64,000 bases of DNA from Sweltsa coloradensis. Its lineage: Eukaryota > Arthropoda > Insecta > Plecoptera > Chloroperlidae. Made by a program: the position numbers and the translations under genes. The stretch is taken from positions 744,001 to 808,000 of the forward strand of contig JAMZAV010000105.1 in the NCBI GenBank assembly GCA_024449915.1. The letters run 5' to 3'. This document shows, one piece after another, positions 1 to 11,675 of this stretch (position 1 is its first letter; every line of letters begins with the position of its first letter). The notes under the pieces were generated by a model. It did no database searches, was not told the origin of the DNA, and saw only the letters and a list, made by a program, of their open reading frames with translations.

Positions 1-1083
1 ACGCGGTATCTCTGTACCGTTTCCTGTCCTTCGAGTACATCGCGTTCCCGGGAACTCGTTCTTTTTCCAACATCAGAAATCAACAAAGTTGCAACTGTAA
101 ACAATACTGTATCTTGTGGGAACTTGGATCGAATTTAACGTTCCCTGAAAAGTACCTAACACTGTCGAAATCCCGCCAAATTCAGGAGTGAAGATTAAAA
201 TTACGATCTCTATTGCCTTCATTCCATGAAATCACAATAGCCTGGTGTTTGGAACTTTGTTTTCTTTCGAGAATAGACAGGTTCCATTTAAGTTGATTTT
301 TTGGTAATACTCTAGTATTTTTGTAGATGGGTAACTTTGAAAGGAACTTCAAGGAACGATGTTCCTATTTTATATGAGTAACGTGATTAGTTGTTTATTT
401 GACAAAATAACTTAACGTTATAATTTTATTTTTATTTTTGGGGAACTGGACCAAGACTGATCGTTTTTAAAGTTTTAAGGCTTAATTTCATAAATCGCGT
501 TAACAATAATATAGTTTAAATATTAATTAGGGCTACTAGGACCTGCACCTTCTACCAAAACTTCAGTTTTAACTTTCAGTACTTTCTCTAGTTTATACAC
601 AATTTGATAATTTTTCAATATATTTCTACAAATTATTAAAACTTTGGTAAACGGTGTAATTTTCTCGCTATTTGTAAATAAATATTGTTGTAATGACACA
701 TATTTCAATCTTTTTCTCATTTGTTGATGCTGAAAAATAAGCAATTTTAAGTTTGATTTGGAGTATTTATATTACAAACACAAAAAAAGATAGAATATAT
801 AAATATGCGATATTTTTTTGCTCTTTGCTGTTGTATGGGCTAACGAGCTAACGTAAAGGCAGTTGTTTTGCCAATAAAGTGAATACGGTTATTTATGCCT
901 ACCCGTATATTTGCAACGCATGCACACAACTCATCCCACAATGATATCTTTAAATTAGTCGGGTCGTCGGATCGCGAACGGGGTGCATAAATCATGCTAT
1001 ATATGGGGCTAAAAATGTGCAAAACCGTTGCAGAAATCAATGTAAAAATGGTCCCATTGACTGCCGGTAGTTTGCGTCGCGTC
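1..1083. other. AT-rich non-coding DNA
   Basis: No supported gene or repeat. Open frames here are short and have no recognisable domain. Confidence 0.5.
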
Positions 1084-1195
1084 CGTCGAGCGCGCTGCGG
1101 TCGCCGACGGAGAGGAGAGGCGTCGCTCGTCGATCGGATCGCCGTGCAGTAGGACGTCGTCGTCGTCGTCGAGACCGCTGTTCTGCACAGCTCGG
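1084..1195 (+). other. Possible non-coding first exon / promoter-proximal exon
   Basis: This is an abrupt GC- and CpG-rich island, with a CGTCGTCGTC run, in an AT-rich setting. It ends in CTCGG followed by GTAAGC, a good splice donor. No long frame starts in it, so if transcribed it would be 5' UTR. The next convincing + strand coding exon is the LRR protein at 22351, so it could be that gene's distant leader exon across a roughly 21 kb intron. The link is inference; only the composition and donor are seen. Confidence 0.3.
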
Positions 1196-1845
1196 GTAAG
1201 CTTAGTGCAATCTCTTACTTCACCTCAAACCATGCTGGAGTGGGAAATATTGTTTTGCTTTTGAGTAATGCCATGATACTTGTTCATTATTTTTGACGAT
1301 TGAGGTTATAATTTTACCGTTTCAATTATAAATTAAATGATTGGCCGTAGTAAGGTTATAATTTGTTTTTGCGCTAAAACTATACAGACTATACGTTCGA
1401 TGGCACAATAATATAATTTTTTTTAAATGTTAGTTCTTTCCTTATGATTTACGGATTGAGTAAAAATGTATCGTTTCCGTTACATTTTTCATAATTAATA
1501 TGATCACATAATTATTATAATTTCAATAATAATACAATTGTCATTTGAGGTTATGACATGACAATTGGGCAGAGGTTGGTGTGTTATTGTTAAGTCGTGT
1601 GACTTGCCAACTGTGATGACTGTGATTGCAGTCATCATAGCAAGTACTAGTACACCAGGCTTAATTTCTTAGGACTTCGGGGTGAAACCGTGTATTGGAA
1701 GGCTTCTGCACTGTCAAAAGCTAAATCCTGGGATTTAGCCCATGCACTAACTGACCGTAATTACAAACATACCGTTGCTCGTCGTCACTTGAAGGAAGCC
1801 ACACCGGGGGATAGAGGTGATGTGAGTTGGTACTCGTCTCGTATC

Positions 1846-2625
1846 ACTGAGTGAGCTGTTATGTGTGAGCTGTTAATGTATGAGTTCATACATAGTGAGC
1901 TCTTACTGGGTGAGCTCTTACTAAGTGAGCTGTTACATGTGAGGTGTTAATGTGTGAGCTCTAGCCAAGTGAGCTCTAGCTGAGTAAGCTCTTACTCAGT
2001 GACCTCTTACTGAGTGAGCTCTTAATGTGTGAGCTCTTAATGTATGAGGTCGTACGTAGTAAGCTCTTACTGAGTGAGCTCTTACTGGGAGAGCTCTTAT
2101 TAAGTGAGCTGTCAGCGTGTGAGTTCATACAAAGTGAGGTCTTACTGAATGAGCTCTTAATAATGAGTGAGTTCTTATTGAGTGAGCTCTTAACGAGTGA
2201 GTTCTTACTGAGTAAGTTCTTAACGAGTGAGTTCTTACTGAGTGAGTTCATACTGAGTTCTCATTGAGTGAGCTCTTACTGAGTTCTCATTGAGTGAGTT
2301 CTTACTGAGTTCTCATTGAGTGAGCTCTTACTTATTGAGTGAGCTCTTAACGAGTGACTTCTTAATGAGGAGCTCTCAATTTTTTTGCTCTCGCAAGTGA
2401 TTTGTTACAGTTACAGAGTGAGCTCTTACTCAGTGATCTTACTGAGTGAGTTCTTACTGAGTCACCTCTTACAGAGTGAGATCTTACTTAGTGAGCTCAT
2501 ACTGTGTAAGCTCTTACTGAGTGAGTTCTGTCTGTGAGCTCTTACTTAGTGAGCTCTTAATGTGTGAGTGCTTACTGAGTGAGTGCTTACAGAGTGAGCT
2601 ATTACTGAGTGACCTGTTACTGTAA
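1846..2625. repeat. Minisatellite, about 15-bp unit
   Basis: Dozens of imperfect head-to-tail copies of a unit close to GAGTGAGCTCTTACT (variants GTTCTTACTGAGT, CTCTTAATGTGT) fill this stretch. The core GAGCTC is palindromic. The open frames on both strands here, rich in Ser-Leu-Asn-Lys or Leu-Leu-Ser-Glu, are translations of the repeat and not genes. Confidence 0.93.
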
Positions 2626-3239
2626 TTCGGCGAGACAAAACAGTGACACTCCACTGCATCGATTCTCACGCCGGGTGGGTGATATTTGATTCCTAGTGTA
2701 CTTGGTGCAAATACGTGTTCGAAACTGCCCGCGCTACCCCCTTATTGTAACGCGGGTTCTCTTTGCAATCTAATCCCTGTTCCAGACGACAAAATGCGTT
2801 GCATAAAATATGTATTAAAAGAGTTATGGAGTAAGAACATCTGTTATAGTCTTCTGGGAAGACCGAAACAATGGTTTATTTATTTTTGGTTGATGCATCG
2901 CTACAGCTAATATTGCGTCTTTTTTATGAACTATATCGGTGAAAGAAGTATATGATTTGGAAGGCCGTTTTCATTTTAGGCGTTAGTTTTTACGTTTACT
3001 GCAGTACTTGGATATTTTTTACGGTTGTATCATTGTTGTGCTCATAATGTCGAAGAATAAAGATCCACATTTCAAAATACCTAATTCCATAGTTAAAGAC
3101 AGATGTAAGTAATAATCAGTCATTCAAATTGTATACTTCTTGCGGAACTTTATAGACAGTGTTTTTCGTATAGTCGCTATAGTGGGATTATATACATCTG
3201 AACAAAAAGATAACTTTGATCTTCTCATCACCGACAGTA
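2626..3239. other. Unassigned; weak candidate small exon at 3047-3104
   Basis: Nothing firmly recognised. An ATG at 3047 opens 19 codons beginning MSKNKDPHFK and runs into a consensus donor (GTAAGT at 3105). It could be a first coding exon, but no partner exon was found, so it is not called as a gene. Confidence 0.2.
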
Positions 3240-3360
3240 TAAGTTCGAGCGAGCGACTCTGATTCGAGAGGTCTCGGGTTCAAATCTTGTCGAGATCGGA
3301 AATCCTGACTGAAGGTTTAACCGAGGTTTTCTTCATTCGTTAAGGGGAATCCGTAGACCT
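3240..3360 (+). repeat. tRNA-derived SINE-like fragment
   Basis: GGTCTCGGGTTCAAATC around 3280 matches a Pol III B-box (GGTTCAAATC) within a degenerate tRNA-like head. It is followed by a SINE-type body with CGTTAAGGGGAATCC. No intact cloverleaf is seen, so this is a retroposon remnant and not a tRNA gene. Confidence 0.5.
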
Positions 3361-3390
3361 AAATATGATTTCTAAAGAATGAATTACAGA

Positions 3391-3909
3391 CGTCTGAAAA
3401 GTTAGTAGAATGAAAGGGGATCATAATAAAAGAGCAGATTATTTTTTTGGCGGGACATAACCCCAGAATCAACAATTATATTCAAATAACCCGACTCAAA
3501 TCAGCTAGTTCAAAATTGAATTTTGAACAGCGGGTTTTTGTGTATTGTTTCTACACTCATTTATCTACAACCTAAATAAAAGGATTAATGGTTTTCTATA
3601 CTTTCTTGCCTTGCACGATTTTTTACTCCCGCCGGTACAATTTAAAATTTTGTACCGTTTAACAGAAAAAATCGTGCAACTCCAGAAACTACAGACAACC
3701 AGTTTCCTTTTTATTTAGGTTGTAGATAAAGGAATGTAGAAACAATACACAAAAACCCGCTGCTCAAAATTCAATTTTGAACTAGCTGGTTTGATTCGGG
3801 TAATTTGAATCTAATTATTGATTCTGAGGTTAAGTCCCACCAAAAAAATTCAAAAAAATAATCTGCTCTTTTATTAAATCCCTCTTTCATTCTACTTACT
3901 TTTCAGACG
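3391..3909. mobile_element. Foldback MITE (family with internal GGCGGGAC motif)
   Basis: Two long inverted arms are seen. The left begins CGTCTGAAAAGTTAGTAGAA and the right ends TTCTACTTACTTTTCAGACG. Within the arms GGCGGGACATAACC pairs with GGTTAAGTCCCACC, and TTGTTTCTACACTCATTTAT pairs with its complement near 3735. There is no coding capacity. It is related in internal sequence to the elements at 7580-8107 and 28692-29165. Confidence 0.85.
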
Positions 3910-4790
3910 AGGGATTCCCCTTAATGCGAATGCAGTGGATGTCTTCTAAAACAGCTCTCGGATATTCCTTCAACCATTTCTTATTCCATAATACACTGCA
4001 TCTTGGAAAATGTATTTTGGCGTCTTGAATATAGTCAAAGTGCCTGATGGTGGTACGGTACTTCTTATGTATCGTACGTAGCGCATGTTCGCTGGCCATA
4101 CTGTAGAAGTTCTCTTATATATTTCGATGAAGAAATTGCCGCTCGTTGCCGCTTCACTGAATCTCGCGTATCTCGGCTCCGTTTTTCTCGATTCGAATAA
4201 AAAGATGTCTAGGGCTATACACATATGTAATGAGTATATTCGGCCCGTTTAAAAGGAAAAAGTCCGTCCGATCTTATGACGAATTGCTCTCATTAATTAA
4301 AAATAATTTCGCTGGAAATGTTAATCTTCAATGAATGAACAACGGATATTGTCAGTGCATAAGTAAACTTGATTTATCTGTTGGATTTTGTACTTTTAGG
4401 TTAGGATAGATGTTGATTAAATAAAATGTTTTTGACAACGCAAAGAGTTAGGTACTCCAGCCTACTCGAGGTATTTTGTGCCTACTCAAAAGTAATATAA
4501 GTGAAAGATCGTTTGACGATTCACGTTTAGTAAGTGCCAAACTGTCAACAACGTAAAGTGAATCATTTCAGCCAGCTAACGTGTCAATTGAAATTGAACT
4601 GTATTTGTAATGTATGCATGCAATCCGATGTACTTATATTTATCAACGGATGGTAATGAAACTAATGAAAAAGTGAGTTTTACACCAAAATTGTGATCAT
4701 TCAATGCGCATAAGTTGATTTACATGATTTTACGTGCTCTACGGCCTACGCAACGATATTTTGTGGCTATTCTATACCAATTAAGCGTGT
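3910..4790. other. Non-coding, nothing recognised
   Basis: AT-rich sequence without a convincing exon, tandem repeat or element boundary. Confidence 0.4.
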
Positions 4791-5305
4791 ATTACAAAAA
4801 CAGCCAATGTCCAAAAAACACATTTTGCAGATCAATTAAACTTTATACCATCCGCAATAATTCATGTATTAAAATTCTAATTTTTGTTTTTTAACTGTGT
4901 CTTGATGATAGTTTTTATTTCTGCTATGACATTTTGTCATAGTATTTCCCAGAAAGACAAAAAAGCTTCGGACATTGGTTGTTTATGTAAAATATTTTGA
5001 AAAGTATAAAAAAAAATTAGGTAATGTTCCAGAAAGCTCTATAGGATATATCTATAGTTCCAACATAGAACATCTGGACAGCTGTCACCTATAAATGCAC
5101 CGCCTTAAGTGTGAAAAAATAAATAAAAAATCAATGGGACATTGGTTATTTTGTGAAAAAATCTGTTGTTTTTCAAGCTTAAACGTGTGACATAGGTTGT
5201 TTTTGCCAAAACTTTTATGATAGGAATATTTCCAGTGAAAATACAAATTTTTTGATGGTATGGGTTCGAAATCGGTAATTCTGGACATTGGCTGTTTTTT
5301 GTAAT
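4791..5305. mobile_element. TIR element with ATTACAAAAACAGCCAATGTCC ends
   Basis: Inverted termini: left ATTACAAAAACAGCCAATGTCC at 4791-4812, right GGACATTGGCTG...GTAAT ending at 5305, about 22 bp with one indel. The motif GGACATTGG(C/T)TGTTT recurs inside near 4973 and, less exactly, near 5139 and 5188. No transposase frame is present, so it is non-autonomous. Confidence 0.75.
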
Positions 5306-7397
5306 AAGCTCCTCAATTGCTAAAAAAAAACGTCTCGACTATAATTTTGTCTCTTTTCTGTAGAAATGGTGCATTTGTGGGTGTTTGGCATGTTTTTTTC
5401 TTTTTCAATCACTCTCCTCTGGTACCAGGTTTTTGCGTAGCGGAGAAATGCCAATCAATGTCATGACTTGTGACTATTTTGTTTCATCACTTAGGAAGTG
5501 TGGGGACGAACGTGTATTGCGGGCTTGTATGCCGGCCGTCTGCAGGCGCACCATACGGTAGCGCGGGTGACAGACTGAACGACTATACTAGGGATTCGCT
5601 AAAACGTGTATTGCGGGGTTTAAACATTTAGAGGAACTCAATTTGGTTATAAAACATTGACGTTCTTCCGAAAAATAATATAAAGAGCCTATGCATGGTT
5701 TAAGGGATCTGACCATCAAAAACATGTATCATTTATTATTATGGCTTGGGGAATTTATTTACTTTTATCAAAAATGTTTTCAAGAAAGTTGTGTTATGCC
5801 CTTGTTTTTATTATATTTTACCATAGTATTTTCTTTTCACACCTAATCATTCTGGTGTATACCAGCATCCCTAAAATTTATAATGAAGTAGATTATTAAA
5901 TAATTTAACAATAGAATTGGATAATTCGTTTTTTGCAACCGGTACATAAAAGAAAAAGACTAGTCAAAAACCGTACTAGTAAATAGCCGTCAAAGTTATT
6001 TTTAAATCAGGAGACAAAATCGAACGCCGTAAAATGTTTAATATTGATGAAAGATAGGAAAAAAATGCTTGGGTGGAGGCACTGAGCGTTTCCAGTTCAT
6101 TACTTTCTTACTTTTCGATTATCATGCAGGAAAACTTTTTTTATTTCTATTTTCACATTTTCCGATTGATAACTAAATACTTATTTCTCGAACAAAGCCC
6201 TTTATAAATTTATGTCACATTTTTTTACTATGAGCGGTGAACGCTATGAGTCTTCAAAGTCCATAACAAATTGTTATCTTCGGACGGTGTTTGCATATTT
6301 CGTGGGACCAAAAGGGACCAAAATTTGATAAACAAATCGTGTACGGAAACAGCCATTCCCTTTCTAAGTATACACACAAAAATTCACATTTTTGATTGAA
6401 AAAATGTAAACGTAGGTACTTCAACTCCTAAGTAACACCACAAAATGGCATTAAAACCTAAATAAAACTCAAAAAGCCAAGAAAAACAAACAAAGTAATT
6501 TTTGGATGAGCGAAACGAAGACTTCAATTTTACTTTTTTTCCACTTACGTTACCCCAAGAAAAATAGCTTGGGTGTTTTGTTTTTTGTTAGGTTTTTTGT
6601 CTGTTTGTTCGCTCTCTACCGGGCAAACGGCATAATTTATGCGATCTTGATGGAAATTGGAGGGGACCTTCGAAATCTCTGAACTTAGACTTGCCATGTT
6701 TTTGGGTACAATCGATCTAATATTTCTTATAATTATCGTAATTTTACGATTTTTTCGATTTTTAATTAGATATTTTCGTGATATTTGGCAAACGGCTGCT
6801 CCGATCTTGATGGAACTTTATGGGAACGTTTAAAATCACTGAAATTATAATATATGTTACGATTTAAGAGACATTTGAAGAAATATTTCTCATAGAAATT
6901 GTACTTTTACGATTATAACAGCAACGTTTCCAATATTTACCGATGTTCAATTTAACTTACAGATATCTTTAATACATATTTTTAATTAAATATCTACTCA
7001 AAGAAAAACAGCAAAAGTAATATTAATTACAGTAAACTCTCATCAACTTACCCAAGTTTGCCACGGTGTGTCTCCTGTTTTTATCTAAAGGCTAAATGAG
7101 GCTAAAGGCTAAAGGCTAAAATCTAAACAAAAGCATTTATAACATCAATGTATGCATTTATTAAAATAAATTTCTGAAATAATCAAACAAATTAACGAAA
7201 CTGCCCTACTTATTACTAGGATTAGCTGGCAGAAGTTTTGATATTCGGGTCGGGTTCTGATACCAAGCTGCTTAGGGTTTTCGAATGGGGTAGGGAAAAG
7301 ACGACCGTTCAAATACTGCGTGTAGAAATGGACCATGAATTGAACTTGTGAAGAATCTACTAAAACTTCTTCCCAATTCATTTCTTTCTCTTGTCCG
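5306..7397. other. Non-coding; contains a diverged dispersed-repeat piece near 6590-6760
   Basis: No gene seen. The stretch with ACCTTCGAAATCTCTGAACT at about 6667 resembles the dispersed repeat at 61250-61390, where the same phrase is preceded by a 'TGTCTGTTAACACGATTCC'-type segment. The rest is AT-rich and unassigned. Confidence 0.4.
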
Positions 7398-7550
7398 GAT
7401 TGTCATAGAACGGCGCCGTCCGCGGTGGCACATACGATTGGTTTTAGGTCGGTGGTCCGAAGCGTGGCTCTACAAGGACGTGCTCATCGTCCTTCATCCT
7501 ATTATCACTCATCGACACGAATCGCCTTATAGTGCATTCGTTTAGGCTAT
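7398..7550. repeat. SINE-like fragment
   Basis: A GC-richer block whose end (CTTCATCCTATTATCACTCATCG, then AGTGCATTCG) resembles the tail of the 5S-like SINE at 26325-26385 (CTTCATCCTCATC, CACTCATCGTCTC, AGTGCATT). The short frame over it has no recognisable domain. Confidence 0.4.
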
Positions 7551-7579
7551 TGTATCCACCCTAGGGTAAAAACCTAAAA

Positions 7580-8107
7580 AGTCCATGAAAGTTGGCTGAA
7601 TGAAAGACTAGACCTACCTTTAATAAAACAGAACAAAAAATTGGGGGGCGGGACATAACCTCACTATCGGCCATTATCTGTCGTTTTTTTGACAATAGTG
7701 TAGCCTGCACATCTAGAGCAAAATTAATTGTGAGAATCGGTTTTCTGGATATAGTTTCTAAACACATTTAGCTTCCATCCTAACTTTAAGGAAAAATGGA
7801 TGAAATGGAAATCGGAGAAAAACTCGAAAAAACTCGTATTTGTAGCCTACCGTTTGACAAAAATATTCGTGCATCAACCGTTATTAAAGAAATCCATTTT
7901 TTCTTTTAGTAAGGTTGGAAGAAAGTTGTTTAGAAACTATATCCAGAAAACCGATTCTCAAAATTCAATTTTGCACAAGATATGCAGGCCACACTATTGT
8001 CAAAAAACGACCTATAATGGCCGATAGAGGATATGACCCACCCCCCCCCCAAAAAAACATGCTGTTTTATTAATGGTACTCTTTCATTCAGCCAACTTTC
8101 ATGGACT
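7580..8107. mobile_element. Foldback MITE, same family as 3391-3909
   Basis: Long inverted arms: left AAGTCCATGAAAGTTGGCTG and right CAGCCAACTTTCATGGACTT. Internally GGCGGGACATAACC pairs with a diverged right copy, and TTTCTAAACACATTT pairs with GTTTAGAAAC. A C-run follows the right GGGTCAT-like motif at 8040. The frames here are translations of the arms. Confidence 0.85.
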
Positions 8108-8129
8108 TATATAACATTATGCTAAAAAT

Positions 8130-8440
8130 TTAAAAATTGTCTGGACCGGCACCTCCACCAATAAAGTTTGTAAACCCTGGACCGGCACCTCCACCACCAT
8201 CCTTAAAATATATGTTTTCTTTACGCGAAAATCGGGTACCTCTTTTGACGACCGTAAATAAAATAAATATCCGATCAACCCGAAATTTCGGGTACCCGCA
8301 CACCAGTATTATTAATATAGGTATAATCGGTGTGGTATGTTGCGAGGATAGCTGTGGGGGAATGTCCAATATCTTTTCATTGGGGCTCAATCCCATAATT
8401 CGCCATTTAATCGAGGAAAATTCCTATGAAATACCATTCT
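8130..8440. repeat. Dispersed repeat with GGCACCTCCACCA motifs
   Basis: Two tandem copies of CTGGACCGGCACCTCCACCA occur at 8140-8200, followed by GGGTACC-rich sequence. An inverted partner of the same sequence lies at 35300-35340. The open frames on both strands (Pro- or Gly-rich) are repeat translations. Confidence 0.6.
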
Positions 8441-9120
8441 TTCAGTGAGGATTGCCAATAGCGAGTATCGAGCCGCTAGCTGTCCTCTCGAATAAGAATA
8501 TTATGCGCGCGTTACGCAAGAGCTATCGCATCCCCCGTAATGTGTAACTGTGCATGTTCGTTTGTAATGTGACCAAAGAGGAGTGGGTGGTGGCAGCGGT
8601 GGGTCTGCTTTCATAACGATCATATAAGATAACCGTGCTAAAACTGATTAAAACGTGTGCCTGACAAAATGTTCCCTACGGGTTTTACTGGGGGGTGAGT
8701 CTGTCGTGACAAATCCACCCCCTCGCTAAACAAACACGGCCCCGAATATGAATAAGGCATCGCTCGTAGCACTCTGGATAGCTTACACTCCGGCAAACTT
8801 CGCCCGGCCTGCCGGCTGCCTGCAGTGCCCGCCTTCAGTCGTTTAATCGTACAAGAATTCACGATTAACTTTTTGTTTCTTGCTTTTCATGAGGATGGAT
8901 GTGCCAGAGCACAAAAACTTCTAACCGTGCTATTTAGAATGCTGTGATTTTTTTTACACATTGAGCAAAAAGTCAAAAACTTTCCAGCGATTCACTGCAA
9001 GAAACGTTGAACAATAAAGTTGCCTGACGGAATTCATTAGAAAACCCATCGGAAAACCGTTTCACTCGAAACCTTCACATAAATCCGAGTCTAGATTTCC
9101 GTCTTTATTGCTGTGAGCCG
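8441..9120. other. Single-copy-looking, moderately GC-rich DNA
   Basis: Less AT-rich than its surroundings and free of visible tandem repeats. No coding exon could be supported. It could hold a regulatory region or UTR of an unseen gene. Confidence 0.3.
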
Positions 9121-9149
9121 TTTGTTGGTTAGGATCGAGTGAAGCTTCC

Positions 9150-9825
9150 TCGTAGTCGTAGGCCTATCCGTGAGATACAACATGCCTCACTCGTATCCGT
9201 GAGATACTACCCGCCTCCCTCGTATCCGTGAGATACTACCCGCCTCCCTCGTATCCGTGAGATACTACCCGCCTTCCTCGTATCCGGAAGATATTACCCG
9301 CCTCCCTAATATCCGTGAGATACTACCCACCTTCCCGATCCTTGACACTCGCTCCCTCATATGTGCGATATAAGTATCCCTCGTTTCACGTGAGATACTT
9401 ATGACTCTTCCGTGAATATTACGCCTCGTATCCGTGGAACAGCGCTTCAACTGTAACCTTTAGATATACCCGGATCCCTCAATTTGAGATCTACCCGCTC
9501 CGTATCCGTAGATATACCTTGCATCCGTAGTATACCCGCTCCTCGATGTGAGTGATATCCGCTTCCGACAGTATCCGTTGATAACCCCACTCCATTATCC
9601 GGAATACTAGCCCTCATTCCGTGAGATACTATCGCCACCTTCGTATCGGAGATACTACCCGCCTCCCTCATATCCGTGAGATGACTACCCGCCTTCGCGT
9701 ATCCGTAGATACTAACTCCGTAGTGAGTACTCCCGTATCCGTGAGATACTACCCGCCTTCCTCGTATCCGTTAGATACTACCCGCCTCCCTCGTATCCGT
9801 GAGATACTACCCGCCTCCCATGCTA
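9150..9825. repeat. Minisatellite, about 29-bp unit
   Basis: Head-to-tail copies of a unit like CGTATCCGTGAGATACTACC plus CGCCTCCCT. They are nearly perfect at 9170-9340 and 9730-9820 and strongly degenerate, with indels, between 9345 and 9725. Each unit contains the short dyad GTATC/GATAC. Confidence 0.93.
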
Positions 9826-11675
9826 CCACTGCTCTTCTCCTGTACTTAGGCGAGTATAGTATTGCTAGTTTAGGCTGGACTTATGAAGCCATTTCCAATT
9901 TACCCACGACGGAACGCGCTTTGAATGGTAACTTTCAGATTGTAAGCATTGAGGGATTTGAGAGTGTTACGTCATGTAGATAGATAACTCAAAGTAGGTA
10001 CCCCATTCGAGTGTTGAGTGTTCCACGCCGACATCATTTGATAACGCAAACTTAAATTACAGTGAATAAAATGTATAGGCCTCTTTTGAGTTAACTTGCC
10101 ACTTGTAAGAAAGAACAGACGCCAACAAAGTGCGAATTATTCATCCCATTGTTGAGAGTCTTCCCGCGATCCGACTTTATTCCATGGCCTCGTCTATACT
10201 GCGGCGGCTTTACCTCACTAGGGGCTTATTTCATATGGAGTGCCGTGGAACAAATGGCCTTTTGATTCTGCAGGGAGAGAATCCATTACATCAGCAATTC
10301 AATTCTGAAGGTGGCTCGAGTAGGGACAAACATCTCCACCTAGTGGTAGTTGATAACAAAGTCACCCCGTGCAGTTACAATCTCTGTTTGTGATACGTAT
10401 TATGTTTTGGCTGGCTGGCTCACTACCACCCAAAACTACCCACTACCCTTGATCAAAGGGCAGGAAGTCCAAGAGAATAGTTCATGCAGTGACTTGGAGA
10501 AAGAGATAAATTTATTTTCCTTTTTATTTGATTATCTATAGATAGTGTAAAAAGAAAATTGCTGCTAGCATATTTAAATGTAAAAACAAAAAATAATTGA
10601 TTTTTAAAAATTGGAACCTTGGTCTTCCACGCCGAAAAATTGTGTAAATAATCATAATATTCACGTGTCATCATTATTGAAAATAAGTCTTCAAATATAT
10701 AAGGTATTTATGCTCTGATTCTTTGGGTGTACTGCATTTGACATGTTTGATGTTGCTCCTTTAATTCAATTTTATGTTATTCTATTTGTACACATAATCA
10801 GCTGACTGAGAATGACGAAGGTTAAAATATGGTCCTCTTAGTTTTGGGTACACTGATAAGTGAAATAAAAAATAATCTTGATTTTAATACCATCACACGA
10901 CACGCTTAAAAACTAAAATTTTAGTTATAGGACAGTTTAAATAAAGTAACAAAAATTAAATTAAAAGTTTATACATGTATAAAATGTATATTTATATGGT
11001 TAATTTATTTTATTATGATTTTTCTAATAGTTGTTTGTATTTATTACCTGATCTTGGATGGCGAACATGAAACCTTCAGTTTCAGCCAACAAATCTCCTT
11101 TGTGAATCCATCAACTTGGTTTAACAATGTCAATATTTGTCTGCTGGATGGTGTTCGGTTATCTACCACGAAGCGACTTAGTAGTCGATAAATCCATCGT
11201 ATTTAAATCTTCTATATGCATATTCTGGATGAAAAGATACGTCTTTTAGTCAGAGAGGAGTTATGAAGTTTAGAATTGGGAAAATATGATCTAAGTTTAT
11301 GAATTTGTGAGTAGCACAACGAACTAATATTCACCAGCCATATTTTCATATACCCTTTCGGCGCGGCGCGGTATACTTATATGTACAGACTTTCAGTACA
11401 TGGTTTTGAGTGGTGAAAGTTTAGGATTTTACTTTTTTAACTTTCTGGACTTATGGCTCGCGATGACTTTTTAAAACTTATTCTTTGCAACCAAGTGTGA
11501 TTATTAATAGAAATGTACTTTATAATAGTCATGTAAAATTTGGCAATGATGTTACCAACCGTTCAGCTGCAACATAGACGTTTAGCGCGGCATTTTAGGT
11601 TGCCTCATATTTGATGATCTAATTAAATGAGTTAACTTTAACTCGATTATGTTTTTTATAATACGTATCATCATT
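9826..11675. other. Non-coding, nothing recognised
   Basis: No exon, transposon terminus or tandem array could be supported here. Confidence 0.4.

Noticed and set aside
1976..2267. Ser/Leu/Asn/Lys-rich and Leu/Ser/Glu-rich frames on opposite strands
   Set aside because: Produced by the roughly 15-bp minisatellite, whose length is divisible by three.
7348..7545. 65-codon Arg/Trp-rich frame
   Set aside because: Overlaps a SINE-like tail; no domain, no splice context.
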